Shown in pieces: positions 9,835 to 19,868 of a stretch of 33,455 bases of DNA. The position numbers and the translations under genes were made by a program. Under the pieces are notes generated by a model. That model was not told where the DNA came from. It saw nothing but the letters and a program-made list of their open reading frames with translations, and made no database searches. The DNA comes from Chara braunii (Eukaryota; Streptophyta; Charophyceae; Charales; Characeae): assembly GCA_003427395.1 (NCBI GenBank), contig BFEA01000519.1:594710-628164 (forward strand), read 5' to 3'. Positions within the stretch are counted from its first letter, which is position 1, and every line of letters starts with the position of its first letter.

Positions 9835-12692
9835 TCAAAATAACAGATTGACCGTATGCTTCCAAACCGCATCCCTTCGGACAGCGAAACTCTTCAACAC
9901 CCTCAAAAAGAAATTCTCCGGGCAGTCTTTCAGAGCAAGCTCCCTTTGCAGCCCCCGCACACGATCTGGAATCTCTGAACGAATCGAGGTGTTGGTATCG
10001 ACGATGCAAGTAGCTCCCAATGATAGCACTCTTTTGCTTCTTGCAGCACCATGACCAATAGGACTGTCCATTCAGAACATTCAACTTATCAGTAGTCCAC
10101 ATGCAATCATCATTCCTGGACATCTGAATACAACCCAGAAAAGGATAAGATTGTCGTACGCGAATCTGACAGCCCAGAAAATCAAATCTCCCGGAGCCAT
10201 CATCAGTCCTCTTGAGCACCAAGTTGGAGGGATAACACTCCTTGAAAGCACTCAGAATCGCAGAGTTCGTACTACCAATAGGTAAAGAGATGACCAACAT
10301 GACGTCATCGATCAAGCGAGACGCAAAAACATAGCGCACAGCCCTGCCTAAGGTACAAGAAAACCGGTATTCGGCAAAGGTGCACAAAACGCAGGCAAGA
10401 GGGGGACTCGTACTCTTCCCCATGGGAATCCCCAGCTCCCGCTGCAGCAACACACCTGTCGCGCGAAAATACGTTTGGTTCAGCTCAAGGTTCACAAAAC
10501 GACGAACATCATCCAGGTCCAACGTTCCCAGTGATCACCTCCCGTAGTTAATTCAAAAGTCACACCCTTACCGCGGGAATTAACGCGAACGAAATTCTTA
10601 CCTTTCCCCCTGTGGTAATCAATGAGCCAATCCACAGCACGACTGATGTCAGCATGCGGAAGCTTGCTGAACATCTCTTTAATGTCAAAGGAGTATGACG
10701 AAATCGTTCTTCCATCCCCCAAACGAAGGAACCTACGGTTGGCGTTCTCCAAACGCGTCCTCAGGCAAGACACTGCAGGCAAATTAGAGTGCCAAGTCCT
10801 TGGTAATGCACCAAGCAGATGGTTCAGGGCTCTGGCCACCACCCGGCCCGTACGGACCATAGGTTCATCAAAAGAAGGACAAATAGGTCAAAAACGACTA
10901 AGGTCCTTGTGCTTCGGTAGAAGGTAGGCGGACCCACACTTCCCATTCCCATTCCATCGCACAAAACTTCCCAACCCAACAGCGCAGGCGTCCTGCCGGA
11001 GTTCACGTAAGGCAACACTTTCGCGGTAATTCACAATCCGATAGCTGGGATTGAAAACGAAGTTACTCAACATAGCTTCGTAATAGATCGCAGGACACAT
11101 CACTACAGTCTCCCCGGGGTTACGATCAACAACTGTCAAAACAAGCGACTCGAATCTCTTCTTAACTTCGAGGACTTCATCCAAAACCAAAACCCGACTG
11201 TCATCCGAAGGCTCGGAGAACAGTTAGCCAAAACCTCCGTGTTAAGAACCGGTGCAGGGCCATTCCAGTTGATCCAATGACTGAACCCAGCAGACAGCTC
11301 ATCGCAAAAGGTGGCCAAGCGATCAGGTAGACGTGCTCGTGGCACATTTTTAGCATTAACAACCAAAGGATGAATATAATCAAGTCCACTGAGTCGAAAT
11401 AACACATGCCCGTGAGCACGAGGAAAAGACAAACCCGCACAGGTGCAGGTAAGCACAGAGCGTGTCGACAGACAACGCATGTTGTGCAAGATATCAGCAA
11501 CAGAGGCATTTTTTGTCCCCACTATCCGAATTTTCCTTCTTGCTCTGAGCAGGAAACACAAAGGTAAGTCCAAACTCATTAAAGCATCATTCACCACTTT
11601 ACGGACATCAGCGAACTTAATACGATCATCATAACGGATACGAAAGACAAGGTCAGCGCTGAGGCTCAAACCAAACCTATCCCGAAAACAGCGTGAAATA
11701 ATCCTACGCAGATACTTTCGGGTAGATTTGCGGGAGAAGTCTTTGACAGCACGATATAAACGCAACACAGAGCGCATGCTCCATTTGCTAAACACAGTAA
11801 CCTGCCTCGGATGCCAGAGAATGCTGATCAGAATCTTCTTAAAAAATCCACACTTTGACAACCATTTACAAACATGCAAAACAGAGAAGAGTCCCCCCGA
11901 CTGCAAAAGAGTCTTACAGTCCTTGAGACAGGCAGTACCCGAATTAGATACAATCTAAGAGTCCCCAAACGTCTTAGCTATCTTCTTCGAACAAGGTTCC
12001 CAGATATTGCCATCTTGTACATAAAATTCCACACCGTTATTTCCCGATCTCAAAACATCCTCAAGGAAAGCGAAAAAGCCAACGCACCAACCAGCAGACG
12101 TGGCACGACCAAAACGTACAGGTTTCCACAAGAAATTAACAGGCATATGCCTCTCCTTACCCCTCGCACGTTCCCTCCTTCCCAATTTCCTTGGCTTCGA
12201 TTTGTTACTCTGCTTCTTACAGCCCGAAGTATTGAGGAAAGGAGACCACAATTTGATATAAGTCTTCTCAAGGACAGTCAGGTCACCCCCTACCAATATA
12301 TCAACAGGGAGGAGTAAGTAATTACCAATCCCAAAAGAAGTCAGTCAACGGTGGAAATGCGAGCGTGTGCGATTTCTGGAATAGTAAATATGCTCTCTCC
12401 AGCGAACGTCAACACCCCGAGTTGACTTGCCAACATAAAACAGTTTACAAAGTGGGGAAATCCCCACATATACACACGAGGTAAGTTCCAAGAAATCCAA
12501 GCCATGACGTTCGTACAACTCAAGCCACTTGGGGATACACTTCCCAGCCCAACGTATCTGCCCGTGCAAAACTAACAACAAAAACACTAATCGGAGGACT
12601 CGTTCAATAGGCTTATTCACAACCAAAGACTCACATCGCTCGTGGGTCAGAAGACCGCAGAGCTTCCAAAGCTGCTGTACAGTTAAAACTCG
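9835..12692 (-). pseudogene. PLE endonuclease-linker-reverse transcriptase
   Basis: GIY-YIG domain at about 12480-12225: SCVYVGIS, LFYVGKST, GVDVRWREH (Arg codon near 12404), then Glu in TVLEKTY (12269) and SPFLNT. Next comes the linker, with CxC as LTCTCAG at 11439-11447. RT: VVDRNPGETVVMCP, AYLLPKHKD, motif A YSFDIKEMFSKLPH (Asp at 10684-10686), motif B ELGIPMGKSTSPPLA, motif C RLIDDVML (Asp pair 10304-10309) and FDFLGCQI. Breaks are stops at 12345 (TGA), 11955 (TAG) and 10888 (TGA in place of CGA), and frameshifts near 11215, 10515 and 10000. From 12971 to about 11215 a single frame is used. No CCHH motif is evident in the nuclease, consistent with Chlamys rather than canonical PLEs. Confidence 0.8.
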
Positions 12693-13910
12693 TCACACAT
12701 CGGTAGCAGGTTCCACATCTTCATTGCCGCCGGTATCCGTTGATGTTGCGATATGAATGATCTCTGCATTGCGGATGGGATCGTTGACAGAAGCAAGCTC
12801 CGTACGGTGGTCAGCAATATCAAAAATAGCGTCGATCTTCTTGTCATAATGCAAGCCTTCGTTCCGGCAGATTGCCTGCAAATCTGTAGCATCCAGATCC
12901 TTCAGTTCCCTCAAGATATTGTTACGAAAACGCAACCGAGCAAGCGCCCCTTTGGCTGATGGTGTCAACACCGCTGCACGCGCAGGAGACTTCGTAGGGG
13001 TACGGCGCTTCGCTTCTTAGCTGAAACTGGCATAAGACCTCCTCCTTCCTTCTTGGATTTCGACCGAGTCAAATGGCCAGTAAGCTTTACTGGCTTCAGA
13101 ATCCCTCTCTTTGGGGTTCGCTTAGCAGGTTGCTCCATTGGTGGACTAGGATCTTCAAACTCGGGCTCGGGGCCCCTCTTACGCTTCTCGGCCAAACGTT
13201 GAGTTCGCGCACTGAGCTCCTGAGTAACGCTAGTGTCGCTACCATCTCCAGAGCTTGCTGACGAGCCGCCAACTTCCGACCCGTAAGTGACCTTCTTCTT
13301 CCCACGCTCCCTGCTGAGTGGGATAACTGGTGCGACGACCTGGTACATCCTGTCAACGATCCGGTTCTCCAACCTACCCACTTGAATGGCAAGCTGGATG
13401 TTCAAATCCTTTTGCATGGCTGCACGCGCTTCAGCCTCCAAAGCCTTCTTCTGCTTCGCGTTCAAAGCCTTCTTATCCGCACGAGCACATTCTTCTTCCC
13501 TCGCAAACCCGTTCCTCCTCAGCGCGTCGCTCCTCTTCTTCTTTCTCCGATTTCTTCTTCCTCTTGTTCTCTTTCTTCAGGTGTTCGGCAGCGTAGTATT
13601 CCTCCATCGCAGACACGCTATTTCCAAGCTTGGCAATAGTACTCCTCAACTCTGGGTCCAACTGATGAGGTTGCTCCCTTCTTCCATTGTAGCCCCGTGG
13701 AGATGGAGATCGCCTAGTGTCCGTAGAAGTTGAAGGTCGGGTGATTGAATAACGCCGGCTTCGGTTCGGGCACTGATTAGCGTAGTGACCCGTTTCATTA
13801 CAGGCGAAACAAGTGGGGGGCCTATAAGGCCTATGCTCCCCACCTTCATCCCTCACTTCGCGGGACCGGTCGCCCCTCCCAGTCACGATCACTTCGTTCC
13901 TGCTGATCAC
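12693..13910 (-). pseudogene. PLE Gag-like segment: CCHC knuckle, coiled coil, SAP-like
   Basis: Reading on the minus strand, CFACNETGHYANQC (13811-13770) is an exact C-x2-C-x4-H-x4-C zinc knuckle in an Arg-rich context. A Lys/Glu-rich coiled-coil stretch (KKENKRKKKSEKEEEERR and the following ALEAEARAAMQKD) and a basic Pro/Lys tail (PAKRTPKRGILKPVKL) follow. Last is LKDLDATDLQAICRNEGL with KIDAIFDIADHR, which resembles a SAP DNA-binding motif. Single-base frameshifts near 13496 and 13005 split it. It ends at TGA (12693-12695), and the GIY-YIG domain continues in the same frame with no Met in between. Nucleic-acid binding is likely; a packaging role is inferred by analogy with Gag/ORF1p. Confidence 0.7.
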
Positions 13911-14069
13911 GTGAAGACATCACGGCGCTCGGTGCAACGGCACAAATCCGCAAAAACGCGCATGTACACGCCCTCAAGATAAACGGAAAACAAATTGGCA
14001 GACAACTCCGATACGTGCTCACTCAGCCCAGCAAGGTAACTCCAGGTAAGTTCACACGCGCAGTCTAAC

Positions 14070-14567
14070 GGATATGGATCAAAGGATGCACAAAGTACAC
14101 ACATAGGATTCACTGAGTACACACGTCACAAAGTAGCATAGGCCACCAAGTGGCAAGATCATAGAGAAGTTACAACCAAGGGTTCCACACAAGCATTCCG
14201 GCAATCCCAAGAAACCACCGTCTCCCACAAGTCCATGTCCGCAAGCTCATATCATCACTGCTGGTAGTAATGATACCACAAGTCCACGTCCGCAAGCTCA
14301 TATCATCACTACCGGTAGCAAATGATAATCGCCGCGCCGCAGACCCAAGAGGTGGAACACATACCACGATGATCTACTTATAGTTCCACCCAACGATAAC
14401 ACTAGCAACGAAAAACACTACACAGGCCTACCGCTGACCAAAAGAGCCACACCGCCAAAATCGGGTAGCAGAGAGTAGTCCGGAACAGGCCCCGGTTCGA
14501 GGACCATACTGTACAGCATCTTGTCCAAAAGACTTCTGCGACATCAAGGCACTGGCTCGAGGACAAA
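14070..14567 (-). repeat. PLE pseudo-LTR, 5' copy
   Basis: 498 bp. Same sequence as 9196-9639 except for an extra 54-bp internal duplication: the block ACAAGTCCACGTCCGCAAGC with its CTCATATCATCACT tail occurs twice (about 14227 and 14279). The two pseudo-LTRs differ at scattered sites, so the insertion is not recent. Confidence 0.85.
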
Positions 14568-14579
14568 TCTGGGTCTTGG

Positions 14580-14693
14580 CCCCAGGGTCACTGCGGGTCG
14601 AATTGTCGGGACCCCCGGCCCGATCTCGTTGATTTGAATTTTGAACTGAAAGTGCAACTTTTCGGAAAAAAAAAAAAAAAAAAAAAAAAAAAA
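14580..14693 (+). mobile_element. LINE 3' region, right part with poly(A)
   Basis: Continuation of the LINE interrupted at 9195, entering with the duplicated TCTGGGTCTTGG (14568-14579) and then CCCCAGGGTCACTGCGGGTC. It ends ...TTCGG followed by 28 A (14666-14693). TTGGCCCCAG is shared with the insertion at 14736-14863 and, inverted, with 19331-19346. Confidence 0.65.
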
Positions 14694-14723
14694 GTGGCCT
14701 AATCCAATCATCTTTGCTAGTAT

Positions 14724-14875
14724 GACCTCGCCCCTCAAAAAGACTCCGCTGGGTATTGGCCCCAGTTTTTCCTCCGGGTTGATCGTGGGGTTTTCCCGGC
14801 CCTGCATTCTACTGGAAATATATGATTACAATTCGTCCAAAAAAAAAAAAAAAAAAAAAAAAAGACCTCGCCCCT
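14724..14875 (+). mobile_element. Short LINE/SINE insertion with poly(A) and 12-bp TSD
   Basis: GACCTCGCCCCT flanks the insert on both sides (14724-14735 and 14864-14875). The 128-bp insert contains GGGTATTGGCCCCAG and ends in 25 A (14839-14863), a 5'-truncated member of the LINE family seen at 14580-14693. Confidence 0.75.
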
Positions 14876-15952
14876 GGACTCCCTGGACAATGAGAAAACG
14901 GATGATGGGGTTGATGACCCACTCCGGAATTACCTAGTACCGTTTTCCGCCCGAAGTTCCCGAACACAACGCGTTTTTTTTTTGTTTTGTTTTTTTCGAA
15001 GATACTGGTATGAGTTCGGAGTCTTAGAGCGTTTTTCACCAAGGGCCCGAGCTCAGTTGGGCTGAGTTGGCACATCTTCGAACTGTTGAAATATGAATCA
15101 GACCGAAGGTCGAGTCCAGATACAATCAGATGACCAGAATCATAGAATCCATTCTGAATTACCAACCTGGGGCTGGTCAGTTCGATGATGATATTATTTT
15201 AAGGCCGTTGACCTTTCGAAAAAGAGGGAAGGAAGGGGGAGGAAGGGGGAGGAAGGGGGAGGAAGAAGTACAATAGAAAAAAAGAAGATTGTTTATCGGG
15301 AAAAAAAACGGCTGTACTCGGGGTTGAAACACCCTCAATCTATTCTAATGTAAAAGCATTAAATAGCCAAAGATAATAACGGGGCTGCAAACCTCGAGCC
15401 TCAGGATGAATGAAAGCTACAAGTCGGAAAAAATAAAGAGAACAGGAAAAAACAAACAAACAAACAAACAAACAAACAAACAAAAGAAAACGAAAGAAAA
15501 CGACAAGAAAACGAAAAGAAAACAAAAGAAAACAAAAGAAAAAGGTTACCTAGAGCTTCGGTATAGATTCGACTGAAAAAAAGAAAGAAAAAAGATACTT
15601 CGGGAAAAAAAAAAAAAAAAAAAAAGAGCCGACCACCTTCTGCTTCTCAGCGAAGAAAATGGGGCAGATGTACTGTGTCGTAGCCACAAATAACAAAACG
15701 AGCAAGTTGTTTGTCGTCCTCGACAGTGATTTCTAACTGTGCAGTGTGCTGTGGATAATCATCATGGGGAGAATACCCGCCCGCTGCCTAATTTGACGAT
15801 GGCAAATCTTCGGTCATGACCTTGTTTTATTACAGAGTCCAACCAGATAAAACAACCCGAGGAGCACTCAACTACCTCCAACGGTAGAGTTATGGTTGGA
15901 ATGTGAAGGAAGAGGGATGAAGAGAGGATGTCTCTATTTGTATGTGCGTGTG

Positions 15953-15953
<1 letters not shown>
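14876..15953. repeat. Intergenic low-complexity DNA; no gene
   Basis: Holds a T-rich tract (14974-14997, possible minus-strand tail), a 10-bp tandem GGAAGGGGGA at about 15231-15264, (AAAC)n at about 15450-15484, an A/G-rich stretch to 15600, and poly(A) at about 15605-15625. No coding evidence. The open minus-strand frame near 15762-15950 has no recognisable motif. Confidence 0.6.

Positions 15954-16048
<95 letters not shown>
15954..16048. repeat. Compound microsatellite (CA)n(GA)n
   Basis: (CA)n with one CG interruption to about 16006, then (GA)n running into the assembly gap. The same order of units recurs at 18470-18540. Confidence 0.95.
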
Positions 16049-16643
16049 NNNNNNNNNNNNNNNNNNNNNNNNNNNNNNNNNNNNNNNNNNNNNNNNNNNN
16101 NNNNNNNNNNNNNNNNNNNNNNNNNNNNNNNNNNNNNNNNNNNNNNNNNNNNNNNNNNNNNNNNNNNNNNNNNNNNNNNNNNNNNNNNNNNNNNNNNNNN
16201 NNNNNNNNNNNNNNNNNNNNNNNNNNNNNNNNNNNNNNNNNNNNNNNNNNNNNNNNNNNNNNNNNNNNNNNNNNNNNNNNNNNNNNNNNNNNNNNNNNNN
16301 NNNNNNNNNNNNNNNNNNNNNNNNNNNNNNNNNNNNNNNNNNNNNNNNNNNNNNNNNNNNNNNNNNNNNNNNNNNNNNNNNNNNNNNNNNNNNNNNNNNN
16401 NNNNNNNNNNNNNNNNNNNNNNNNNNNNNNNNNNNNNNNNNNNNNNNNNNNNNNNNNNNNNNNNNNNNNNNNNNNNNNNNNNNNNNNNNNNNNNNNNNNN
16501 NNNNNNNNNNNNNNNNNNNNNNNNNNNNNNNNNNNNNNNNNNNNNNNNNNNNNNNNNNNNNNNNNNNNNNNNNNNNNNNNNNNNNNNNNNNNNNNNNNNN
16601 NNNNNNNNNNNNNNNNNNNNNNNNNNNNNNNNNNNNNNNNNNN
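16049..16643. other. Assembly gap (595 N)
   Basis: Unbroken N run beginning inside the (GA)n repeat; the true length is unknown. Confidence 0.98.
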
Positions 16644-17105
16644 CAAAGCAGCTTCCTGCAATCGTGTGTGTAGGTCTAATCAAACTCCGAACACTGCGAA
16701 CGGTTCGGAAACCAACCAACCAACCAACCTAATAAGCTTGCAATGCCTCCCCACTTCGACTGGCTCAGGTTGCCACGTCAGCTCGACGAAATACGAACTC
16801 CCTCCCACCTACACTGTATTAATAGAAAAAAAAAACAAAAAGCGAAGTGCTACCAGATCGTCGAACGGAATGTACAAGAGCGCGATCTTACACACATTCA
16901 TTCACCGCTCTATTCTGACGGGCAACGGTCGCAATTCATCTGCTGAGGGCGCACTCACACTAGGAACTTCTTGACTTTTTTCTTTTTTATGGTCGTAATT
17001 GCGGTCCTATACATCCATGTGCGACCGTAACTGCGGTCGGATACCTATAGTAGCATAGGTAGCGAGTGTGAGTACACCCTTTGAGACTCTCATGAACATC
17101 TAGTA
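16644..17105. other. Glutamine synthetase 3' flank; no gene
   Basis: Read on the minus strand, this is downstream of the GS stop. About 115-130 bases past the stop there is an A-rich stretch (AAAAAAGAAAAAAG on the minus strand, 16975-16989). It could be the remnant tail of a retroposed copy or just composition. A repeated GACCGTAACTGCGGTCG-like word (about 17023-17039, with a relative at 16990-17005) lies between. (CCAA)n-like repetition is at about 16712-16728. Confidence 0.45.
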
Positions 17106-18176
17106 CTAGGAAGGCTTCCAGAGCGTGGTCGTTTGGAAGACGAGGGAGGTGACGACGTACGGGTCGATGTTGGAGGCCGGGCGACGATCCTCCATGTACC
17201 CCTTCTTCTTGGCCTCCGTGTCTCTTCCGATGCGCACGGACGTTCCTCTGCTGGCGACAGCCCACGTGAACTTGTCCATGCTGGCCGTCTCGTGGCGCCC
17301 CGTGAGGCGCTCCTCGTTGTGCTTGCCGTACGCCAGGATGTGCTCCTTGTGCCTCAGCTCCAGGTTCTTGACGGCCTGCATGATCACCTCCCACCCGCCG
17401 TCCTCCCTCATCGCCTTGGTGCTGAAGTTGCAGTGGCACCCGGCGCCGTTCCAGTCGCCTCGCACGGGCTTCGGGTGCAGGGACAGGATCACGCCCTCCA
17501 TCTCGGTGATGCGCTCCAGCAAGTAGCGCGCCACCCACAGGTGGTCGCCCGCCGCGATCCCGATGGACGGCCCCACCTGGAACTCCCACTGCCCGGGCAT
17601 CACTTCGCCGTTGGTCCCGCTGATCGTGATGCCCGCGTAGATGCACGCCTTGTAGTGCGCGTCGACGATGCGCCGTCCCCACGCCTTGTCGGCGCCCACG
17701 CCGCAGTAGTAGGGCCCCTGCGGCGCGGGGTAGCCATTCACGGGCCAGCCCAGCGGCCACTTGTGCTCCTTGTCCAGCAGCGTGTACTCCTGCTCCAGCC
17801 CGAACCACGGCTCCGTCTCCGGCGCCTGCTGGAACAGCTTGTTGGCGGCGCAGCGGGTGTTGGTGGGGATGGGCTCGCCCTGAGGAGTGTAGCAGTCGCA
17901 CATCACCAGGATGTTGTCCCCCCCTCGGAAAGGGTCCCTGAAGATGGCTTGCGGGTACAGGATGACCTCGCTGTCCTCGCCCGGGGCCTGCCCCGTGCTG
18001 GACCCNTCGTAGTTCCACTTGGGAAGCTCCGACACCGACTTCACAGGGCCGGGCAGAGTGCGGGGCTTGCTGCGCAGATCGAGACCCGATCCCCCGACCC
18101 AGATGTACTCCGCGATGATGCGCGTCTCATCGCCTGGCATCTCCAACCTCAACAAGTCGTCCGTGGTGGCCGCCAT
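17106..18176 (-). CDS. Glutamine synthetase, cytosolic GS1 type
   Basis: ATP-dependent ligation of ammonium to glutamate, the main entry of ammonia into amino acids. The 356-residue product matches the usual GS1 length. The start at MAATTDD (ATG 18176-18174) is chosen over an upstream in-frame Met at 18263 because family homology begins here; the extra 29 residues do not look like a transit peptide, so cytosolic location is inferred. Visible hallmarks: [18 protein letters not shown] (x is the N at 18006, Asp expected), [52 protein letters not shown] (usually NGAGAHTN), [10 protein letters not shown] and [12 protein letters not shown]. No intron interrupts it, unlike most land-plant GS1 genes. 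It is GC- and CpG-rich and undamaged, so probably functional. Confidence 0.95.
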   Translation of the reverse strand: MAATTDDLLRLEMPGDETRIIAEYIWVGGSGLDLRSKPRTLPGPVKSVSELPKWNYXGSSTGQAPGEDSEVILYPQAIFRDPFRGGDNILVMCDCYTPQGEPIPTNTRCAANKLFQQAPETEPWFGLEQEYTLLDKEHKWPLGWPVNGYPAPQGPYYCGVGADKAWGRRIVDAHYKACIYAGITISGTNGEVMPGQWEFQVGPSIGIAAGDHLWVARYLLERITEMEGVILSLHPKPVRGDWNGAGCHCNFSTKAMREDGGWEVIMQAVKNLELRHKEHILAYGKHNEERLTGRHETASMDKFTWAVASRGTSVRIGRDTEAKKKGYMEDRRPASNIDPYVVTSLVFQTTTLWKPS

Positions 18177-18464
18177 CGCTTTCGGGCTCCTATCACTCGC
18201 AGCCGCAAAGTGGTCCCCCCTCCTGAGCCTCTCCCTTTTTTGCGCTTCTGGGGTGACGGTCACCTACAACCACCACCTATGAACCTACGGGCGCTGCAAA
18301 GCGGTCAAGCCTCCCACTGGCTACGAGCGATGTCGGCAAGGTTGGATCTTGGAAGATGCTCCGTGCTGCTCGGTCCACGCCGATACAGCACCCGCTTGCT
18401 TAGTACTGATTAGCTCGGTCCACGCCAATACTGCGCTCCACTGCAGTTCGATCCTTACTTAAAG

Positions 18465-18469
<5 letters not shown>
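18177..18469 (-). promoter_or_regulatory. GS upstream region with direct repeat
   Basis: On the plus strand GCTCGGTCCACGCC(G/A)ATAC occurs at 18368-18386 and 18413-18431, 45 bp apart, 190-255 bp upstream of the GS ATG. On the gene's strand the second copy contains ATTGG, an inverted CCAAT. I see no clear TATA box. A regulatory role is inferred from position only. Confidence 0.35.

Positions 18470-18540
<71 letters not shown>
18470..18540. repeat. Compound microsatellite (CA)n(GA)n
   Basis: (CA)n to about 18502 followed by (GA)n, the same arrangement and orientation as 15954-16048. The two bracket the GS gene. Confidence 0.95.
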
Positions 18541-18545
<5 letters not shown>

Positions 18546-18644
18546 GTGGTGCCCAACTGGAACTGGGCAGCGTAATAGTTTACAACAGCACCACGGGTTT
18601 GTTCACGGTACGGACTCTTCGATCTCGGGTAGAGGGCTGCGCTC

Positions 18645-18909
18645 CACTGCAGTACTGCTCGCGAAAAATGCAAAAGGAGAGTGAATCTTCCAGCAGGACA
18701 GGGAAATATACACCGCCATGATTTTAAATTTGTCTTTTGTGCATGTCGAGAGTAGTGGAGCGAGGCCCAGACTTCGCAATTCTAGGAGAGAGAAGGGCAC
18801 TACTCTCGAAATGTGCAAAACGAGAGTGAATCTTCCGCTAGAATATGGAAAGATACACGGCCATGATTTTTGTCTTTTGTGCATTTCAAGAGTAGTGCAG
18901 CGAGGCCCA
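18645..18909. repeat. Two tandem fold-back units upstream of GS
   Basis: The second unit has arms CACTACTCTCGAAATGTGC (from 18798) and GCATTTCAAGAGTAGTG (to 18897). The first, more diverged unit spans about 18645-18758. The inner parts (GAGAGTGAATCTTCC ... GCCATGATTTT ... TGTCTTTTGTGCAT) are about 90 bp direct repeats roughly 145 bp apart. This looks like a duplicated small MITE-like hairpin. Confidence 0.6.
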
Positions 18910-19234
18910 TATATGGTGCGAGTTTGATTGAGGGCATGACGGACAAAACTCCTAGAGCTTCCGAGAAAAAAAAAAAAAAAAAAAAAAACTGGAGGTTCTG
19001 CGACGTTTCCGACCGCAATTACTGCCAGCATTTTTATTTTTATTTTTATTTTTTTTTGGGGGGGATACTGCCAACATCCGCCCATATGGGGCGAGGATGA
19101 CCTGTTGTTAGTTTTTCATGTTTTTGTGAGCAGCACGTGATCTACGGTGAGGCTCGAGCGGCAAGCCCGCCTGCCTTGCTTTTTGTTTTGTTTTTTTTTG
19201 TTTTTTCGCGCAGTTTGTATTATAGAAAATTGGA
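18910..19234. other. A- and T-rich spacer; no gene
   Basis: Contains poly(A) at about 18965-18988 and T-rich stretches at about 19027-19058 and 19180-19206. The second T-rich stretch directly precedes the U6-derived segment and could be a minus-strand retroposon tail. Confidence 0.4.
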
Positions 19235-19244
19235 GGACATCCGT

Positions 19245-19276
<32 letters not shown>

Positions 19277-19308
19277 GGCCCCTGCGCAAGGATGACACGC
19301 ATAAATCG
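19235..19308 (+). pseudogene. U6 snRNA core fragment
   Basis: GGACATCCGTTAAAATTGGA, then ACGATACAGAGAAGATTAGC, ATGGCCCCTGCGCAAGGATG and ACACGCATAAATCG: a nearly perfect U6 core including the ACAGAG box. The first 10-15 nt of U6 and the 3' part after AAATCG are missing. LINE-derived sequence in the opposite orientation follows directly. This is a retroposed or chimeric pseudogene, not a working gene. Confidence 0.8.
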
Positions 19309-19309
19309 G

Positions 19310-19690
19310 AATCCCTCAGCATCTCAACCCGGAATTCCTGGGGCCAATACCCAGTTTAGGCTTTACTGGAAACCGGGTCCAGTGTCCCATGTACGACAAC
19401 TTCAACCAAAAAAGAAAATCACAGCTGGACTAACAAATTCCAAACCCAGAAATAAGAGAGGCAACCACTAAGCAAATTAAGCAATTATTCTGCTATTCTG
19501 ACTGGGAGCCTTACCCAGCTTCGCTTAAAGATGTTACAGGAAAGAGGACAGTTCTCGGACTACCTCCAATGAAGAGACCTTGCTTACATTGACAGGAGAC
19601 CATAGTCTAATGTGACTAGCCAAGAAACGACAAATACCCAAAGATATAAAGCAAACTACAGAGTTCTATCTGGAGCAGGTGATTTGCAGA
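19310..19690 (-). mobile_element. LINE 3'-end fragment, minus strand
   Basis: Read on the minus strand it contains GGAAACCGGGTCCAG-type sequence (complement near 19361-19385) and GGGTATTGGCCCCAGG (complement 19330-19347), both found in the LINE ends at 9151-9195 and 14736-14790. The part beyond about 19400 has no surviving motif. Confidence 0.5.
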
Positions 19691-19868
19691 AATCCGAAGG
19701 AAGATCCATCAAACCAAAAGAGAGGCCCGTCGGACCAGCTAATAGCCGTGTGGAGCCGGGGTTGTCATGACGAGGTTTCCCACCTTGTACCCTCGAGACT
19801 CTGTAGGGAGTACCGTATTCCAGGTACTCTAGATCTCAATGGGTACAACCCAGGCCTTGCTTTTTTCG

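Larger units (their letters stand above)
9196..14567 (-). mobile_element. Penelope-like element, permuted domain order (Chlamys/Naiad type)
   Basis: A 5.37-kb element coded on the minus strand. It is bounded by direct repeats (9196-9639 and 14070-14567) and a 12-bp target duplication, and inserted in a LINE 3' end. Reading 5' to 3' on the minus strand: pseudo-LTR, Gag-like segment with CCHC knuckle, SAP-like motif, GIY-YIG nuclease, linker with CxC, RT related to PLE/telomerase, pseudo-LTR. A GIY-YIG domain upstream of RT plus a CxC linker defines the N-terminal-EN PLE clade known from green algae, spike mosses, slime molds and invertebrates. The copy is dead: several frameshifts and in-frame stops. 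Confidence 0.85.

Noticed and set aside
15050-15120. Second tRNA-like head (GAGCTCAGTTGG with GGTCGAGTCC)
   Set aside because: Box-like words are present, but no cloverleaf forms and no SINE body or tail follows in that orientation.
15762-16974. Long frames across 15762-16974
   Set aside because: They are mostly N from the assembly gap plus dinucleotide repeats.
18177-18263. 29-residue N-terminal extension of GS
   Set aside because: It is outside family homology and charged rather than transit-peptide-like. The Met at 18176 fits the usual GS1 start.
17133-18413. 426-codon plus-strand frame over GS
   Set aside because: It is the antisense shadow of a GC3-rich gene and has no family features; the minus-strand GS is unambiguous.
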